DNA from: Tetrastigma voinierianum
Taxonomy: Eukaryota; Streptophyta; Magnoliopsida; Vitales; Vitaceae
Direction: 5' to 3'
DNA length: 64,000 nt
Assembly: GCA_016808115.1 (NCBI GenBank)
Contig: JAEQBH010002362.1
Coordinates: 124,001 to 188,000, forward strand
Shown: piece by piece, positions 45,800-56,450 of the stretch
Layout of the letters: every line of letters starts with the position of its first letter
Numbering within the stretch: position 1 is the stretch's first letter
Position numbers and translations under genes: made by a program
The notes under the pieces: generated by a model
Seen by the model: the letters and a program-made list of their open reading frames with translations, nothing else
What the model was told of the DNA's origin: nothing
The model's database searches: none

Positions 45800-46700
45800 T
45801 GCTCACCCGTACTACGAGCCTTTTGCCTCCTAGGACAATCTCACCTCATATGCCCAGCCAAGCCGGGGCAAGTAAATAACATATCATCTCGCCTCTAGCC
45901 GACTAAATGCCCAACTCGTCCCGTCTTGAAACTCGTGTGAAGCATAAGTCTTCTGCCTCTTCCCCGAACTAGAAGAAGGCTAATCCTCCCTCTTGCTACC
46001 AACACCCGCATCCCGAGTGCTCCGAGCATCCTCGATCTCTCTCTCTCTATGGTCAAGGCCATCCCAACCATGGAGTTCATGTCCCGTAGGCGAAGTCCTA
46101 CGATCCTGCCCCGAATGGACAACTTCAGTCCATTCTCGAATTTCCTAACCTTGGCCATGTCCGTGGCCACGTAATCATCAGCAAAACGGGCTAGCTATGT
46201 GAATCTAGCCACATACTCCATCACAGTCATCGTCCCCTGCTTCAGTTCTAGGAACTCCTAAGCCTTCGCATGTCTCGCAAGATCCGAAAATACTTATCAT
46301 GAAATGCTCTCCCGAACTCGCCCATGTCATTGCCTAACTTAGAGGTCTGGCCCAGCCCAATTCATACTGGCTCACCCTCTACTGGAACACGCCTAGTCTA
46401 ATCCTAGTCGTGACGCAGGTAATCTCCATAGCCTCTAACACCTTCTCAATCCGCATTTAACCAATGGTCCGTCGCCATCGATCTCCTCCCCCGTGAATGC
46501 CTGAGGATGATGTGCCCTAAACCTTTGGAGGTTACTTCCTCTACCTTCCTCGCTACCGTCGCACTAGCCTATGCAATGGCAGAATGAATCCCAATGTTCC
46601 TCAAGAAAGGTCACTGATCAGTATATCAGGGCTGGTCAAATGCCGGTGGTGCCCGATCAGCACTCCTGGACGACCCCACGTCCTCGCCTCGACTAGCCAT
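45800..46700 (-). pseudogene. gag: Gypsy F gag
   Basis: The minus strand from 46170 reads MATDMAKVRKFENGLKLSIR and GRIVGLRLRDMNSMVGMALT, then IERERS. Before it, in shifted frames, LARHAKA, EFLELKQGTMTVMEYVARFT and QLARFADDYVATDM lie near 46290-46170. These are hallmark phrases of Tekay/Del gag. The N-terminal half (46700-46300) is eroded. A start near 46700 (MASRGEDVGSS) is only a guess. Confidence 0.8.
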
Positions 46701-47314
46701 CTACACATGTTAAATGGCAAGTTAATTTCTAACGCAAAGATTCTAAGGCATAAACACGTACTCGAGACACTATTTATACGTAAAATGTTTCATACATAAT
46801 GTCCATGCATTTATAGGTAATGTAAGACATAATTTCATTTTATTAAATCATAATCAACATCAAAAATTTTATTTTAGAAAAATTTTCATTTTAAAAGATT
46901 TTATTTTATTTCCTATTTATTCGAAAAAACTTGTGAATGCTTGTTCAGAACAAGGTCCAAACAAAGGATCGAAAAGTACAATCGAGTCCAAAACTGGCTG
47001 CGCACACCCAACAAACCAGCGGTTGCACGCATTGTGTTCCAGTCGCGCCCGGCGCCCGCCGCGCGCCACGCGACCGCCTTCTCGTGTCGGCACACAAGCA
47101 TGCATTGTCGCAAATCGTGGTCTACCGCACGTGCGGGTCGCGGTCGCCCGCAGCCGCAGACGCCCGCAGCCTCCTCCCGTGACGAGCACAAAATTTGTAT
47201 CGCGTGTAACCCAGCCCCGCGCTATCGTATCGCAGCCCCGCCGTGTTGTATCACGACACAACCAACGGCCATACTTCTCTGCCCCCTGTCACGACACAAC
47301 CAGGCTGCCCGCTT

Positions 47315-47463
47315 GTTACGATACAATCAACTGTATCGTGACACAATCCACCTAGCGGCCAATCCATGCTCTTGTCACGATACAAACGATTGTATCGTGA
47401 CACACCTCGTACCTGCAACAGCAGTCAGCTTTTGTCACGACATACAACCGATTGTATCGCGAT
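47315..47463. repeat. Cluster of GTCACGATACAA hairpins
   Basis: Three inverted repeats lie in 150 bases. At 47374-47401 there are perfect 12-bp arms (GTCACGATACAA / TTGTATCGTGAC) around a 4-base loop. At 47315-47342 there are 11-bp arms with one mismatch, and at 47434-47463 an imperfect copy. A related shorter inverted repeat lies near 47245-47261. Repeated occurrence of the same palindrome is not explained by coding or LTR function. Confidence 0.85.
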
Positions 47464-47708
47464 TACGCTTCCCGCCCAACCGCACACTCATTGCTATGTC
47501 AATGGCTACACCATCAGACGCGGACCCGCCGGGGGCAAGAGCTCCTTTCCGCCGCACCGCTTTTTTTTTCACATTCTACCTACCGGAAACCTCCCAAATA
47601 TATATATAAATATATTTTTTCATTTTTCCAATAACCTAAATAAATTTATATTGAAATTCTTATTTTATCCATTTTCTTTTCTTTCTAGTTTTACACACCG
47701 TAAAACTA

Positions 47709-47710
<2 letters not shown>

Positions 47711-47792
<82 letters not shown>
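47711..47792. repeat. (TA)n microsatellite
   Basis: About 80 bases of TA repeats in the Gypsy F leader. Confidence 0.95.
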
Positions 47793-47795
<3 letters not shown>

Positions 47796-48250
47796 TCACC
47801 CTATATTTTTTTCATTTAATTTTGGACCATTTTGTCCAAGATTTCTCGAAAACTTGTCCTCACACTAAACCCTAGTGTTTATCATCTTTCCTATGCTATT
47901 CACCAAGCATACAATTTCAATCACAATTCATACACACAACAACTCATGTTATGTACAACAATAACACATAAAACACAATGCATGTAGTGTTCTAATCCTG
48001 TCCCGTGACTTCCTAGGCAATCACATACCTAAACCCTAACATCGAGCCATACAAAGTTGTGATGTTCTTACACCTTACAACCATGGCCTAAGTCCAAGTC
48101 CCTCAAGCACTAGGTTTTCATTTACCTACGCTCTACACCCACCGAGCTCCCAAGGTAATCGCCACTAGCTCTAATACTGCCGTGAAGCTGGTATCATGAC
48201 TAAACTTATGGATACCCAAACCCGAGCTCCCTAGGTAATCGTTTACCTAA

Positions 48251-48263
48251 GCTTTGATACCAA
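48251..48263 (-). other. Gypsy F primer-binding site
   Basis: The minus strand reads TTGGTATCAAAGC, one change from the initiator-Met PBS, two bases after the LTR end. A degenerate second copy of the same junction lies about 80 bases further on the minus strand (plus-strand 'gagctcccaaggtaatcg' to 'ctctaatactgccgtga', 48144-48184). Confidence 0.75.
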
Positions 48264-48265
48264 GC

Positions 48266-50043
48266 TGTGACGCCCAAAACCGGGGTGTCCGTTGACAACC
48301 CATCAACCCGCGGAATACTGTGGATGCTCTGCAACCCGACACCACCATGAAAATAGGGCAAAGTCTCCTCGTACGGAGTCACCCAAGGTACATCACCCGT
48401 CCTTAACCATATACAATCTGCACCACACAGTGGTCCAAATTCGAGAAAATAATGGCCTCAGCCCCCGCAGATCAATACTCATCAAAATATATCCCAACCA
48501 AATATATATCATGGTTCAAGAGTTTTTATTACTTTAATACAACATATATTAAACCTTAGAATTTTAATACATGTATAAAAGATAACTACCAAAGCCTGAC
48601 AGGCTTTCTTCTCAAAACGACCTCTAATGAGTGTCGCCTTCGGTGCTCCACATTACTGAAATAGTGATCCTCGGCAGGTGAGGCAAAGCCCGATGAAAAT
48701 TTCCTACAGGTTGCCTTTAAGATGCACATGCATGTGGCAAACACATTGGTAATTACATGAACCTACTCAGATGTATATGACCCGTCCATCTTGAGTCCTC
48801 ACCAGACTCCTCACATACTGCCTAAGCTAGAATGCGGTAAAATCCACCGAGTTTTCAAAACAAAAGCTAGTTGTTACGGAAAACACTATCGAAGTCGGTA
48901 AAAATGGACTACCCTCCCAGTGAATTAGTTTGGAGAACTTCAGCTTGATCCTTGGTCCTCGTCAGAGTGATACATTGGACGTGTAATTGATTCTCTGGAA
49001 CATCTTAAAGTCGAAATTCCTTTCACAAACATTTTCATTTAAGCTTTGATTCGTATCGTAAACAGCTCTAATATTCTAGGGTGCCGTGAAGTGCATATGG
49101 GATACGCGATCTGATTCAAGCATATTCGTACTAATATATTCGCATGCGTATATATTAACATAATTAATCACACAAACATGTTATGCAATTTCCTGATCAA
49201 TTACACAGGTAAGCTCATATGGGCTAATTAACAAACCTAATGATCGTTTTGAATAAACCCGACACATAAATTTCACCTGAAAATATTAAGGTGTCCCTTA
49301 TTCACATGAGCAATTAAAACCCTCGGGTTCTTGTTCAGGCCTAAATTAAGAATTTTCTCCGCTCGATTCAAAGCTTTTGAGACCCGAGTTTACGACTAAG
49401 CTTGAGCCTCATGCGTTCTGACCATTTCATGGTTGCTTAAACAGGATTAACACAAGTAGGAAAAGATCCACCTCTTCAGGTTAATCGAACTCCGCAATCG
49501 GTGCTTACCTTTGCTCTCGTAGCGTAAAACAACTTTCCTTCTTACTCTGTCGTGACGGTCCAGATCGTGTGAGAAATCGCAGGAAAGTCGCTCCATATAA
49601 AACCTGACACCTAGCCACTACATCTCTCCTTCCTCTCTGCACGTTTTGGCCTTCAAAAATGGGGAAGACAATACTATGCAAGTTTTTGTCTTTTTCCTCA
49701 TTAACAATTTCCAAAATTCCCTATGTGTCCCTTCTCTTGGATTTTTGAAGTTTGGCACTATCTAGGCCGTCCAGTTTCATCATCTCTCTACTCATGCAAC
49801 ATGTGTCACATGAGTACATGTAGTGGGTAACTTTTGTCACATCACATGTCGTTTTACGGCACCCGATACCCGGTGGCTCGAAAAATGTGTAAATTCCGAC
49901 TGTCTCGAAATTTGACGAAATTCGACGTGGTAGCTAGTTTATGATTCCCGATGGTGAAGTGCGTTTGACATAGGATCTGAAAAATTTTTAGATTTTACGA
50001 GTACGATTTTACCGCTTTTCAGAAAATTGGATTTTCGGGTCTT
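48266..50043 (-). repeat. Gypsy F 5' LTR
   Basis: Pair of 42042-43875. On the minus strand it begins near AAGACCCGAAAATCC (the TGTA start is altered) and ends GGGCGTCACA before the PBS. Several positions look scrambled relative to the partner (for example 48605-48670 and 48930-49010). Confidence 0.8.
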
Positions 50044-51368
50044 CGTGAAGGTCACGCCATGGCGTGGCATGTCTAACGCCATGACATGGTACGAGAAGAG
50101 GATTTTTCATCATACTGGTTGTAGTGACATATATGCTCTTGTTCCTGACATGGAAAAGGTGTTGTGTTTTGGTTTTGTTTTGTTATTCCATTACTCCGAG
50201 TACTCGTCTATTGGACTAATGAGGACCCTATAAGTGTATAAAAGGGCCCATATATGTTTTTAAGGTAAAGGAAACGAGGAGAAATTAGACCTCTTCCTAG
50301 CAAACATAATGCCCTATGATAAGATAATAAGTTCCACGAACACATATAATTGGCAAGATGTCTAAGACCAGATATTAAATGACACAACACTTCTGTTACG
50401 TGGGCAGGCACGTCTTTGATCAATGCTTTGACACTCCTACTAGTGCTACGACACTTATGTTACATGGGCAGGCATGTTCTGATTAGTGTACGACACTCTG
50501 CTAGTCTCTGGCATACATTGCGTGTGCTCTACGACCTTACATTATGTGGGCGGGCATGTATAGTACTTGATTCTCAGATCAATGCTTGACACTCACAACA
50601 TTCTCTTGCACCTTGAAATGCCGTGTCGTACCTTCGGGTACTTGTTATTGTTGTGTCTACTCATTTCTTATTACTGGTCTAGATAGTCAGTAATTTATAT
50701 GATGAGAAATTGAAATGAGAATAAGAGTAAAAAGTAAAGTACATCGTTACGTTCTAAATGTACCTACGGGTGGCTATCACAGTATAAGTTACGTAGTACT
50801 GAGAATTTTTATGAACAAGTATAAGCTCCGTAACACCTACGGGAGATCTGAACAAGTATAAGTCTGTTATAAGTACAAGTAGGTGTATAAGTTTGTTATG
50901 TGAGTTCATAATAAATTACATGATATCATATTTGAAAATCTTATATTGCTATATGATTCTTGTAAAGAGTGATGAATGCATGTGTATACATATAAGTCAT
51001 ATGTTTCCCACTAAGCGTAAAGCTTAGCATGGGTTTTAATCCGTGTAGGTACAGAGGAGGATGTCTGTGATCTTCCGCATACTACTAGGCCAGTACACTT
51101 GTAGGGGTTTATCACTTGTAGGTTTCGCGCTCTAATTATGTAAATGTAAATATCCTTAGGTTTTTGTATATGTATATGGCGGACTGGTTTGTATGTATTG
51201 ACACTTTGTAAACACCGCTACGAGTGGTAGTTTTATTTTATATCTTTTTATATAATCATTTGGGTCGATTATAAGACTTGGGCCTGATATGAAAAGAAAG
51301 TAAAGAGTCTCAGTATAGTCTCGCACCCCCTTTATCCGCCTAGGCGGGGGTTCAGGGCGTGACACTTC

Positions 51369-51827
51369 CAGTCAGATAAAGATTCTAGAAAGTCTACCTC
51401 TGGTTATGTGTTTACCTTAAGGAGTGGAGCCATAAGTTGGAGGAGTATCAAGCAATTGCATTGCTGATTCCATAAAGGAGTAGAATATGTAGCGACCTGG
51501 TGACGGAGCGATCCCGGCTCGTAAACTCTGTTGGATCTAGAGTGGTTCCTTGATACAATTGCACATTACACTTGTTGACGATAATAGTGGGCAGTTGCTA
51601 ACTCAACGAAAGAACCTAGGACCCATAAGAAAAGCACATTGGCGCAAATATCATCGATTAGAATGTTGTGCAAAGAGGAGATATAGTAATTTTGACGAAT
51701 GGCAATTAGCGAACTGACCCTAGCATATCCAGCGCACAAAGAGCTTACCTGACTAAGACTTTTGATAGGCATATAGAGGGAATGGGAGTGAGATGTGTAT
51801 CATAGAGCTGAGTCTAAGTGGAAAGGT
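51369..51827 (+). pseudogene. pol: Copia E RNase H, C-terminal part, and PPT
   Basis: After LTR G the frame resumes as QSDKDSRKSTSGYVFTLRSG, then AISWRSIKQL, an unmistakable Copia RNase H. Later pieces correspond to N-S-K-E-P-R-x-H-K-K-x-K-H-I near 51600, the R-G-D-I-V-I-x-x-I-A-S region near 51680, and the end near 51780. A purine-rich AAGTGGAAAGGTGG (51816-51829) at the end is the PPT against the 3' LTR. Confidence 0.75.
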
Positions 51828-52219
51828 GGTAGGGCTATATATGCAAAGTCATTTTATTGTTATGGATGTTTTATTTTATTTTAATAAAATTATGTTATTC
51901 GTTTAATGAGAATCTACATGAGCTATGTTTGCATTTAAATTTCACGCATGTGTGTCTTTTATTCTACATAGGAGATGATTTGGTGTGTAGAGTTCGGCTT
52001 ACACACAGAAGATCAAATCATCGGTTATTGTGGAATGTAAGCTATTAGTTCACAGTCTAAATGGAACTTGACACACCATTGGTAAGATTGTAGCACAAGA
52101 CTTCATTAGGTCTGTCTTGACTATGAGGAATGACTTAGTTCCAACTTCTTGTGCTAGTACATTCGTGTGTATTGAACGGGACCAACTTGGGGTAATTATT
52201 TTATACTGACACATAAAAT
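51828..52219 (+). repeat. Copia E 3' LTR, first part
   Basis: Matches 36015-36405 of the 5' LTR ('agggctatatat', 'gagaatctacatgagctatg', 'acttgacacaccattggtaa'). It stops at CATAAAAT, where the hAT element begins. Confidence 0.85.
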
Positions 52220-52239
52220 CATAGTTGTGGCTTGCGACT

Positions 52240-52548
52240 ATGATTAAGACAAGAGAGAAGATGTTTGAACTACTTGACAAGTGGGTGGACCAAGTTGTGG
52301 AAGTGAAATGCCATAACGTGTTTGTGTCTATAGATGTCTCCCTTGGTTTCTTTATCACAAAAGATACAAATAATTGTATTCAAATCTTGTTCATTAGGTA
52401 ACCGGGCGTATTTCCATCCCGGGTCTTTTCTTTCACTTATGAGCTGCTTAAAATGTAAGGCCTCCTTGAGCCTTAAGGCGTAAAGAGCGCCTTTAAGCGA
52501 TGGGCCTTTTATGTAATGCGCACCATTTACATATGGAAGCTCTGTCAA
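52240..52548. repeat. Rearranged duplicate of hAT exons
   Basis: 52240-52281 (plus) is a perfect inverted copy of 54551-54592 (42 bases, DUF659: MIKTREKMFELL). Right next to it, 52322-52438 is a direct copy of 55261-55377 (about 117 bases, BED finger) on the minus strand. Further out, to 52548, the minus strand adds PSLKGALYALRLKEALHFKQ. Two parts of the transposase are thus joined in opposite orientation at the left end of the element. Confidence 0.85.
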
Positions 52549-52799
52549 TTATAACAATCATTTATCATCTATCAGATAAAAATATCAATCAAATCAATAA
52601 AAACACATAAACAATACCTCAAGCCTAAAAATTCATAAACATGTCAACAAATCTGTAACAAAAATCCCATCAATAAAGTTTCTAAAATCATAGAAATTGT
52701 GATAGAACATGTCAAACATGCAAACACATATCCCCTTGTCCAAATTCATAAATCATCCAAACACAACACATTAAAATAACTAATTTGTCACAACAATAG
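52549..52799. other. hAT 3' untranslated/flank sequence
   Basis: A/T-rich non-coding sequence between the rearranged exon duplicate and the transposase stop region. No motif seen. Confidence 0.4.
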
Positions 52800-55400
52800 A
52801 TCCTCATTCATCCTCCACATCCACATAATGATCATGTCATCATTGTAACCTTCCTTATCCTCCTCATTTCCCCGATAATCAATTTCTTCGTCTTCATCTA
52901 TCGATGAAAGAGAAGGCATGAGTCCTAGAGCTTGAGACTGTGTCATTTCCCCCTTGATGATGGCAACTTGGCAGGCTTGCTCTGGCTCTAATTACCAAAT
53001 CTGAAGCTCATGCTTCACTTGCTCTAGCAACATCACCCCGTGTCAAGTCATCATCATCAAACACTAAATCATCTTGTGCGTCTACATGATCATGAGAATC
53101 TTCATCATCCGTTCTTCCCTTATCAACCACTCATTAGCTCTCAAATAATTTCTTTCCAAGATTATTGGGTCAATGGTATCACGTTCATGTATCTTTTCTT
53201 GAGCTCGATTATACTTGATGTACACAAATCATTAGCGTTGGTGCTCTAATCTGTTCTCTCTTAGTATGGATCTACAAAATTTATAAGCACATAAATACTT
53301 TATTACTCGTTTTTTTAAACTTAAAATATTTTTAATGTTTTAAAGCACATATATTACTTGTTTTAAATGCTCCGATTCCATTTCACAACCTGATGCACTA
53401 CATGTTAGGCTAAGGACTTTCACGGCAAACTTTTTCAAATTTGGAGCTGAAGCTCCAAATAAAGTCCACCATTCAGCTGTAATATAGATAATAGATATAA
53501 AATGATTTAGTGATGAAATCTGAAACAATTCACCTATTTTCTAGTATCTAAAATATAATATAATAAATTAGATTAAAAAAAAATTAAGTAACTAACCCAG
53601 TGCTTTGGTCTTCCTTTTCCTAATAGCCGAGTATATTCCAAATACTCCTTCAGCCTTTATATATATACTCAATTCGTCCACAGCTTTCTCTCGTGTATCA
53701 ACATCATTTATCATTCTTTCAATGCATTTATATAATTGTCTCATAATGGCTTTATCGTGCTCCAACTCTGGTTTATCATAGAAGACTTCTGGGTTCAAGA
53801 AGTACCCAGCTGCTTGTAAAGGCTGATGAAGCTTAATCTCCCTCCTCCTATCAATGATTTCGAATATCTCCTTGTACTTATAACCGTTACGAAGCTTTTC
53901 ACAATAGTTTCCCTTAGCTCTAGTCGTGGCTTCATATATGTATCCCTTAGGAGCTTTTTCACCATCAACGAGCGAACCGTGAGCAAGAGGACTTGAAATC
54001 TTTAAACAAAATATGATGTATTCCAGAAGGCATTATGACCGTCTTGCACATTCTTCCCTTCTGCTCGCTGCCCATCTACTTTATGACCATTATGCGCGAC
54101 GAACATCTTATCAAATTATTTTTTGCTCATATGGCGAGACAATGTGATGAAAGCGGTGGCAAATCGTGTCTTAAGCGGGCACTAGCCGGTTCCACTGTCG
54201 GTCGAATGCCTGCGTCATGTTGAAGCAGCCACGAGCGGTTATAAATGTAGTCATTTAGTGATATGGCTCTCTCAAGTCCTCTTGATGTTTGGTACTTTTA
54301 ATGTCTTCCAATATCAAGTCAAATGTAATAATGCGGCACATGGTGTCGATATAAATTAAATGAAACTTTTTTCCAATCCTCACTTACATCATTTTATATA
54401 ATAGAATTAAAATACATAGTTTCATATCTTAAATCAATAAATTTTACTTATTCAAGTCCTAGGAGTAGTATTTATTACTTGCCATCTTATAGCTTAGTGA
54501 CTATACGCCCGATAGCAAAGCTACATTTTCTTCGCTGACTTGGTCCTTTGCTTGTCAAGTAGTTCAAACATCTTCTCTCTTGTCTTAATCATTGAAGAAA
54601 CGTTAATGGATTCCATGAACATGGTTCCCTTATAACAATTCACTAAAAAGTTTACCAAAGTTCTTCCTTCCCTATCGGTCCATCCATTCGATATAATGGG
54701 CATCATTCTTTTCCATTCCATTTCATGATCCTTCATGGAATCTTTATAAACTCAACTCTTTCTTGAATGAGTATGCCCTTTAACCAAGCCTTTGGTCCAC
54801 TTCATCCCACACCATATTATTGACCATTAGCCTCGATCATGGGTTGACTGATGCGACCCCATTAAATGGAATGGCGGCATCATACGTCCACCTTGGAAAT
54901 AAGAGAAGCGACTCTTTCCGCGCCTTCTTGCTTAGGCATCATTCATAGTAGTTGAGTCATTTACTCCTATTTTGAATTACCGCCCAGCGTAGGGGTGAAA
55001 AATGATCATCGGCCCTTTCTCTCTAGATCTTTTCTGCCACCTCACCTCTTAGCACCTCACGTGTAATATTATAAGCAACTCTTCTACTTTCAACTTCATC
55101 ATCAATGTCTTCAAAATATTCATACAAATCTTCATTTCTCATTTTCAATTGCTCTTTTTGATTCTTTTTCTCATTCATATAATCTTCCATCTCTAGTCTA
55201 ACATGAACCGGGCATTTTGTACATTTTTTGGCATTTCTATGTCCACCAACTAGATGTTGTTTGTGTCTATAGATGCCTCCCTTGGTTTCTTTATCACAAA
55301 AGATACAAATAATTGTATTCAAATCTTGTTCGTTAGGTAGCAGTTAATATTTCCATCCGGGTCTTTTCTTTCACTTCCTGAGTAGTCGTAGAGCCAACTT
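52800..55400 (-). pseudogene. hAT transposase-like gene (BED, DUF659, hAT C-term)
   Basis: Minus-strand order is as follows. The BED zinc finger reads MNTIICIFCDKETKGGIYRH, then KQHLVGGHRNAKKCTKCPVH (55322-55200), with Cys and His ligands present. DUF659 reads MPIISNGWTDREGRTLVNFL, then VNCYKGTMFMESINVSSMIK (54690-54580). A linker reads NPEVFYDKPELEHDKAIMRQ (53798-53740). The hAT dimerisation region reads AEWWTLFGASAPNLKKFAVK, then VLSLTCSASGCE (53480-53395). ERDTIDPIILER-like and EWLI-like C-terminal pieces lie near 53000-52950. A GT...AG intron (about 53600-53482) separates KTKALG from AEWW. The catalytic middle section is eroded by stops and indels, so it is inactive. Related plant proteins are domesticated or hAT transposases of unclear function. 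Confidence 0.8.
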
Positions 55401-55935
55401 GAGTCTCATTTTCATTGTCATTACAATCCATTCTTCCTTCTTCCAACTTTGGAAACAAATCCAACTTCTGACACAAATAGTAATTGAAAAATACAAATTA
55501 AGACATATATTATAAAATATTTAAAAAAAAATCAAATGAGTCATATTACTCATATGAGTCATGTCATTTTACTACTAAAGTAAAATAAATGAGTCATGAA
55601 TCATGAGAATCATTACTCATTTGCATAAAAGCAATCATGAACCAATATCATCGATAGTGAAGAAAAAATTTAAAAGTAGAAAATGAAGCAAATACCAATG
55701 GAAGTGAGAGATTTTTCCTTTTTCCAAAATTTTCTTGCAATTTTCTTAGCTAATTTGGTTGATTTTCATCTTCTTCTACTCTTGTACAGTGTTTGGCAGT
55801 GTATCTTCTTTGTTTGGCTTGAAATTGAGCAAAAATGGGGGCTAGAGCAAAAAAAATGGCGAGTTTTTGGGTTCTGGAGGTATAAATGTCGAGTTTAGGG
55901 TTACGGCTAAAGCGATCGTTTCAGCGCTACGGTAC
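55401..55935 (-). other. hAT upstream region
   Basis: A/T-rich sequence upstream of the BED exon on the minus strand, without a clear promoter motif. The plus-strand open frame 55683-55898 is Phe/Leu-rich with no known match and is not accepted. Confidence 0.4.
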
Positions 55936-56183
55936 AAAACAACGTCGTTTTTAGATGCTGCTTTGATTTTTTTTTTTAACGCAGAAGCGATCAAAGCGAC
56001 ATCGTTTTGGTGTGTGATTTAAAAGCAATCATTTTGTAAGCATTTTAAATCACTTATCGAAAACGGCGTTGTTTGGATAAGTGACCAATCCCAACGACGT
56101 CGTTTTGTATAGGTTTAAAAAATAAATAAAGACCCAACGACAGCAGTTTTATGTCTCGAAAGACCAAACGGCGTCGTTTTGAG
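55936..56183. repeat. Cluster of AAACGNCGTCGTTT palindromes
   Basis: Six near-copies of a palindrome resembling AAAACGACGTCGTTTTG occur in 250 bases: 55936-55952, 55993-56010, 56059-56077, 56091-56107, 56133-56151 and 56164-56183. Two are almost perfect (56091, 56164), the rest have one to four changes. They lie inside the hAT element near its right end (5' side on the transposase strand), before a polyglutamate-like GAA/GAG tract (56252-56300) and the terminal GC-rich region. Confidence 0.85.
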
Positions 56184-56450
56184 TACGAAGTTCACCTGCG
56201 ACAAGCGGGAACTTTCGTTCACGTAATTCTGGCTGTGGAATGAAACGGAAAAATGAAGAGGAAGAAGAAGAGGAAGATGAAGAAGAGGAAGAAGAGAGGA
56301 TGAGCGCGGCTTGTGGAAAAGCTTCGCCTCGGGAAGCCTTGTGGCCCTCCATTTTCCGTGCGCCTACGTGAAGGGGCCTCGCCCCACACGACCGAGCGGG
56401 CGCCGTAGTTCTGCGCTTAGCTGCGCTTTGCGACGCGCCTTTCCGACATG

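Larger units (their letters stand above)
46701..48250 (-). other. Gypsy F leader, with inverted repeats and microsatellite
   Basis: About 1.5 kb between gag and PBS. It contains a GC-rich stretch (47030-47230), the inverted-repeat cluster at 47315-47463, the (TA)n tract and an A/T-rich segment. Open frames on the plus strand (up to 222 codons at 46941-47609) are Pro/Arg/Thr-rich, match nothing I know, and run against the element's orientation. Confidence 0.55.
42042..50043 (-). mobile_element. Gypsy F: Tekay/Del-like element nested in LTR G
   Basis: Two related LTRs (42042-43875 and 48266-50043), a PBS at 48263-48251, gag, protease, integrase with chromodomain-like tail and a PPT, all in minus orientation. 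RT and RNase H are missing. The flanks show GCGAA (42037-42041) and GTGAA (50045-50049), four of five matching, consistent with a decayed target duplication. All coding parts are frameshifted. The clade call comes from the gag and integrase tail patterns. Confidence 0.8.
41110..51363 (+). mobile_element. LTR G, itself split by Gypsy F
   Basis: Left part 41110-42041 starts TGTAACACTCC. Right part 50044-51363 ends GGGCGTGAC. Both ends are flanked by ACTTC (41105-41109 and 51364-51368), a perfect 5-bp target duplication. Skipping G restores the Copia E RNase H frame (DS-T-S-QSDKDSRKSTSGYVF). Without the nested Gypsy F, G is about 2.25 kb with no coding content, so it is probably a solo LTR. It shares the 'gccaaacaaggcctt' phrase with LTR D. 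Confidence 0.8.
52220..56450 (-). mobile_element. hAT transposon (BED-DUF659 type) with 8-bp target duplication
   Basis: The element is flanked by CATAAAAT on both sides (52212-52219 and 56451-56458), the 8-bp duplication expected of hAT. Its first bases are CATAGTTGTGGCTTGCGAC and its last are CGCCTTTCCGACATG, so only very short inverted ends remain (CAT/ATG). Inside is a minus-strand hAT transposase pseudogene with BED finger, DUF659 and C-terminal dimerisation region. The unoccupied site 'gacacataaaataatta' is present in the Copia E 5' LTR. Confidence 0.85.

Noticed and set aside
46941..47609. 222-codon plus-strand open frame
   Set aside because: Lies in the Gypsy F leader against the element's direction and runs through the inverted-repeat hairpins. 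Pro/Arg/Thr-rich without a known motif.
56149..56352. Minus-strand Ser-rich protein
   Set aside because: Open only because of a GAA/GAG-rich tract inside the hAT terminal region. Low complexity.
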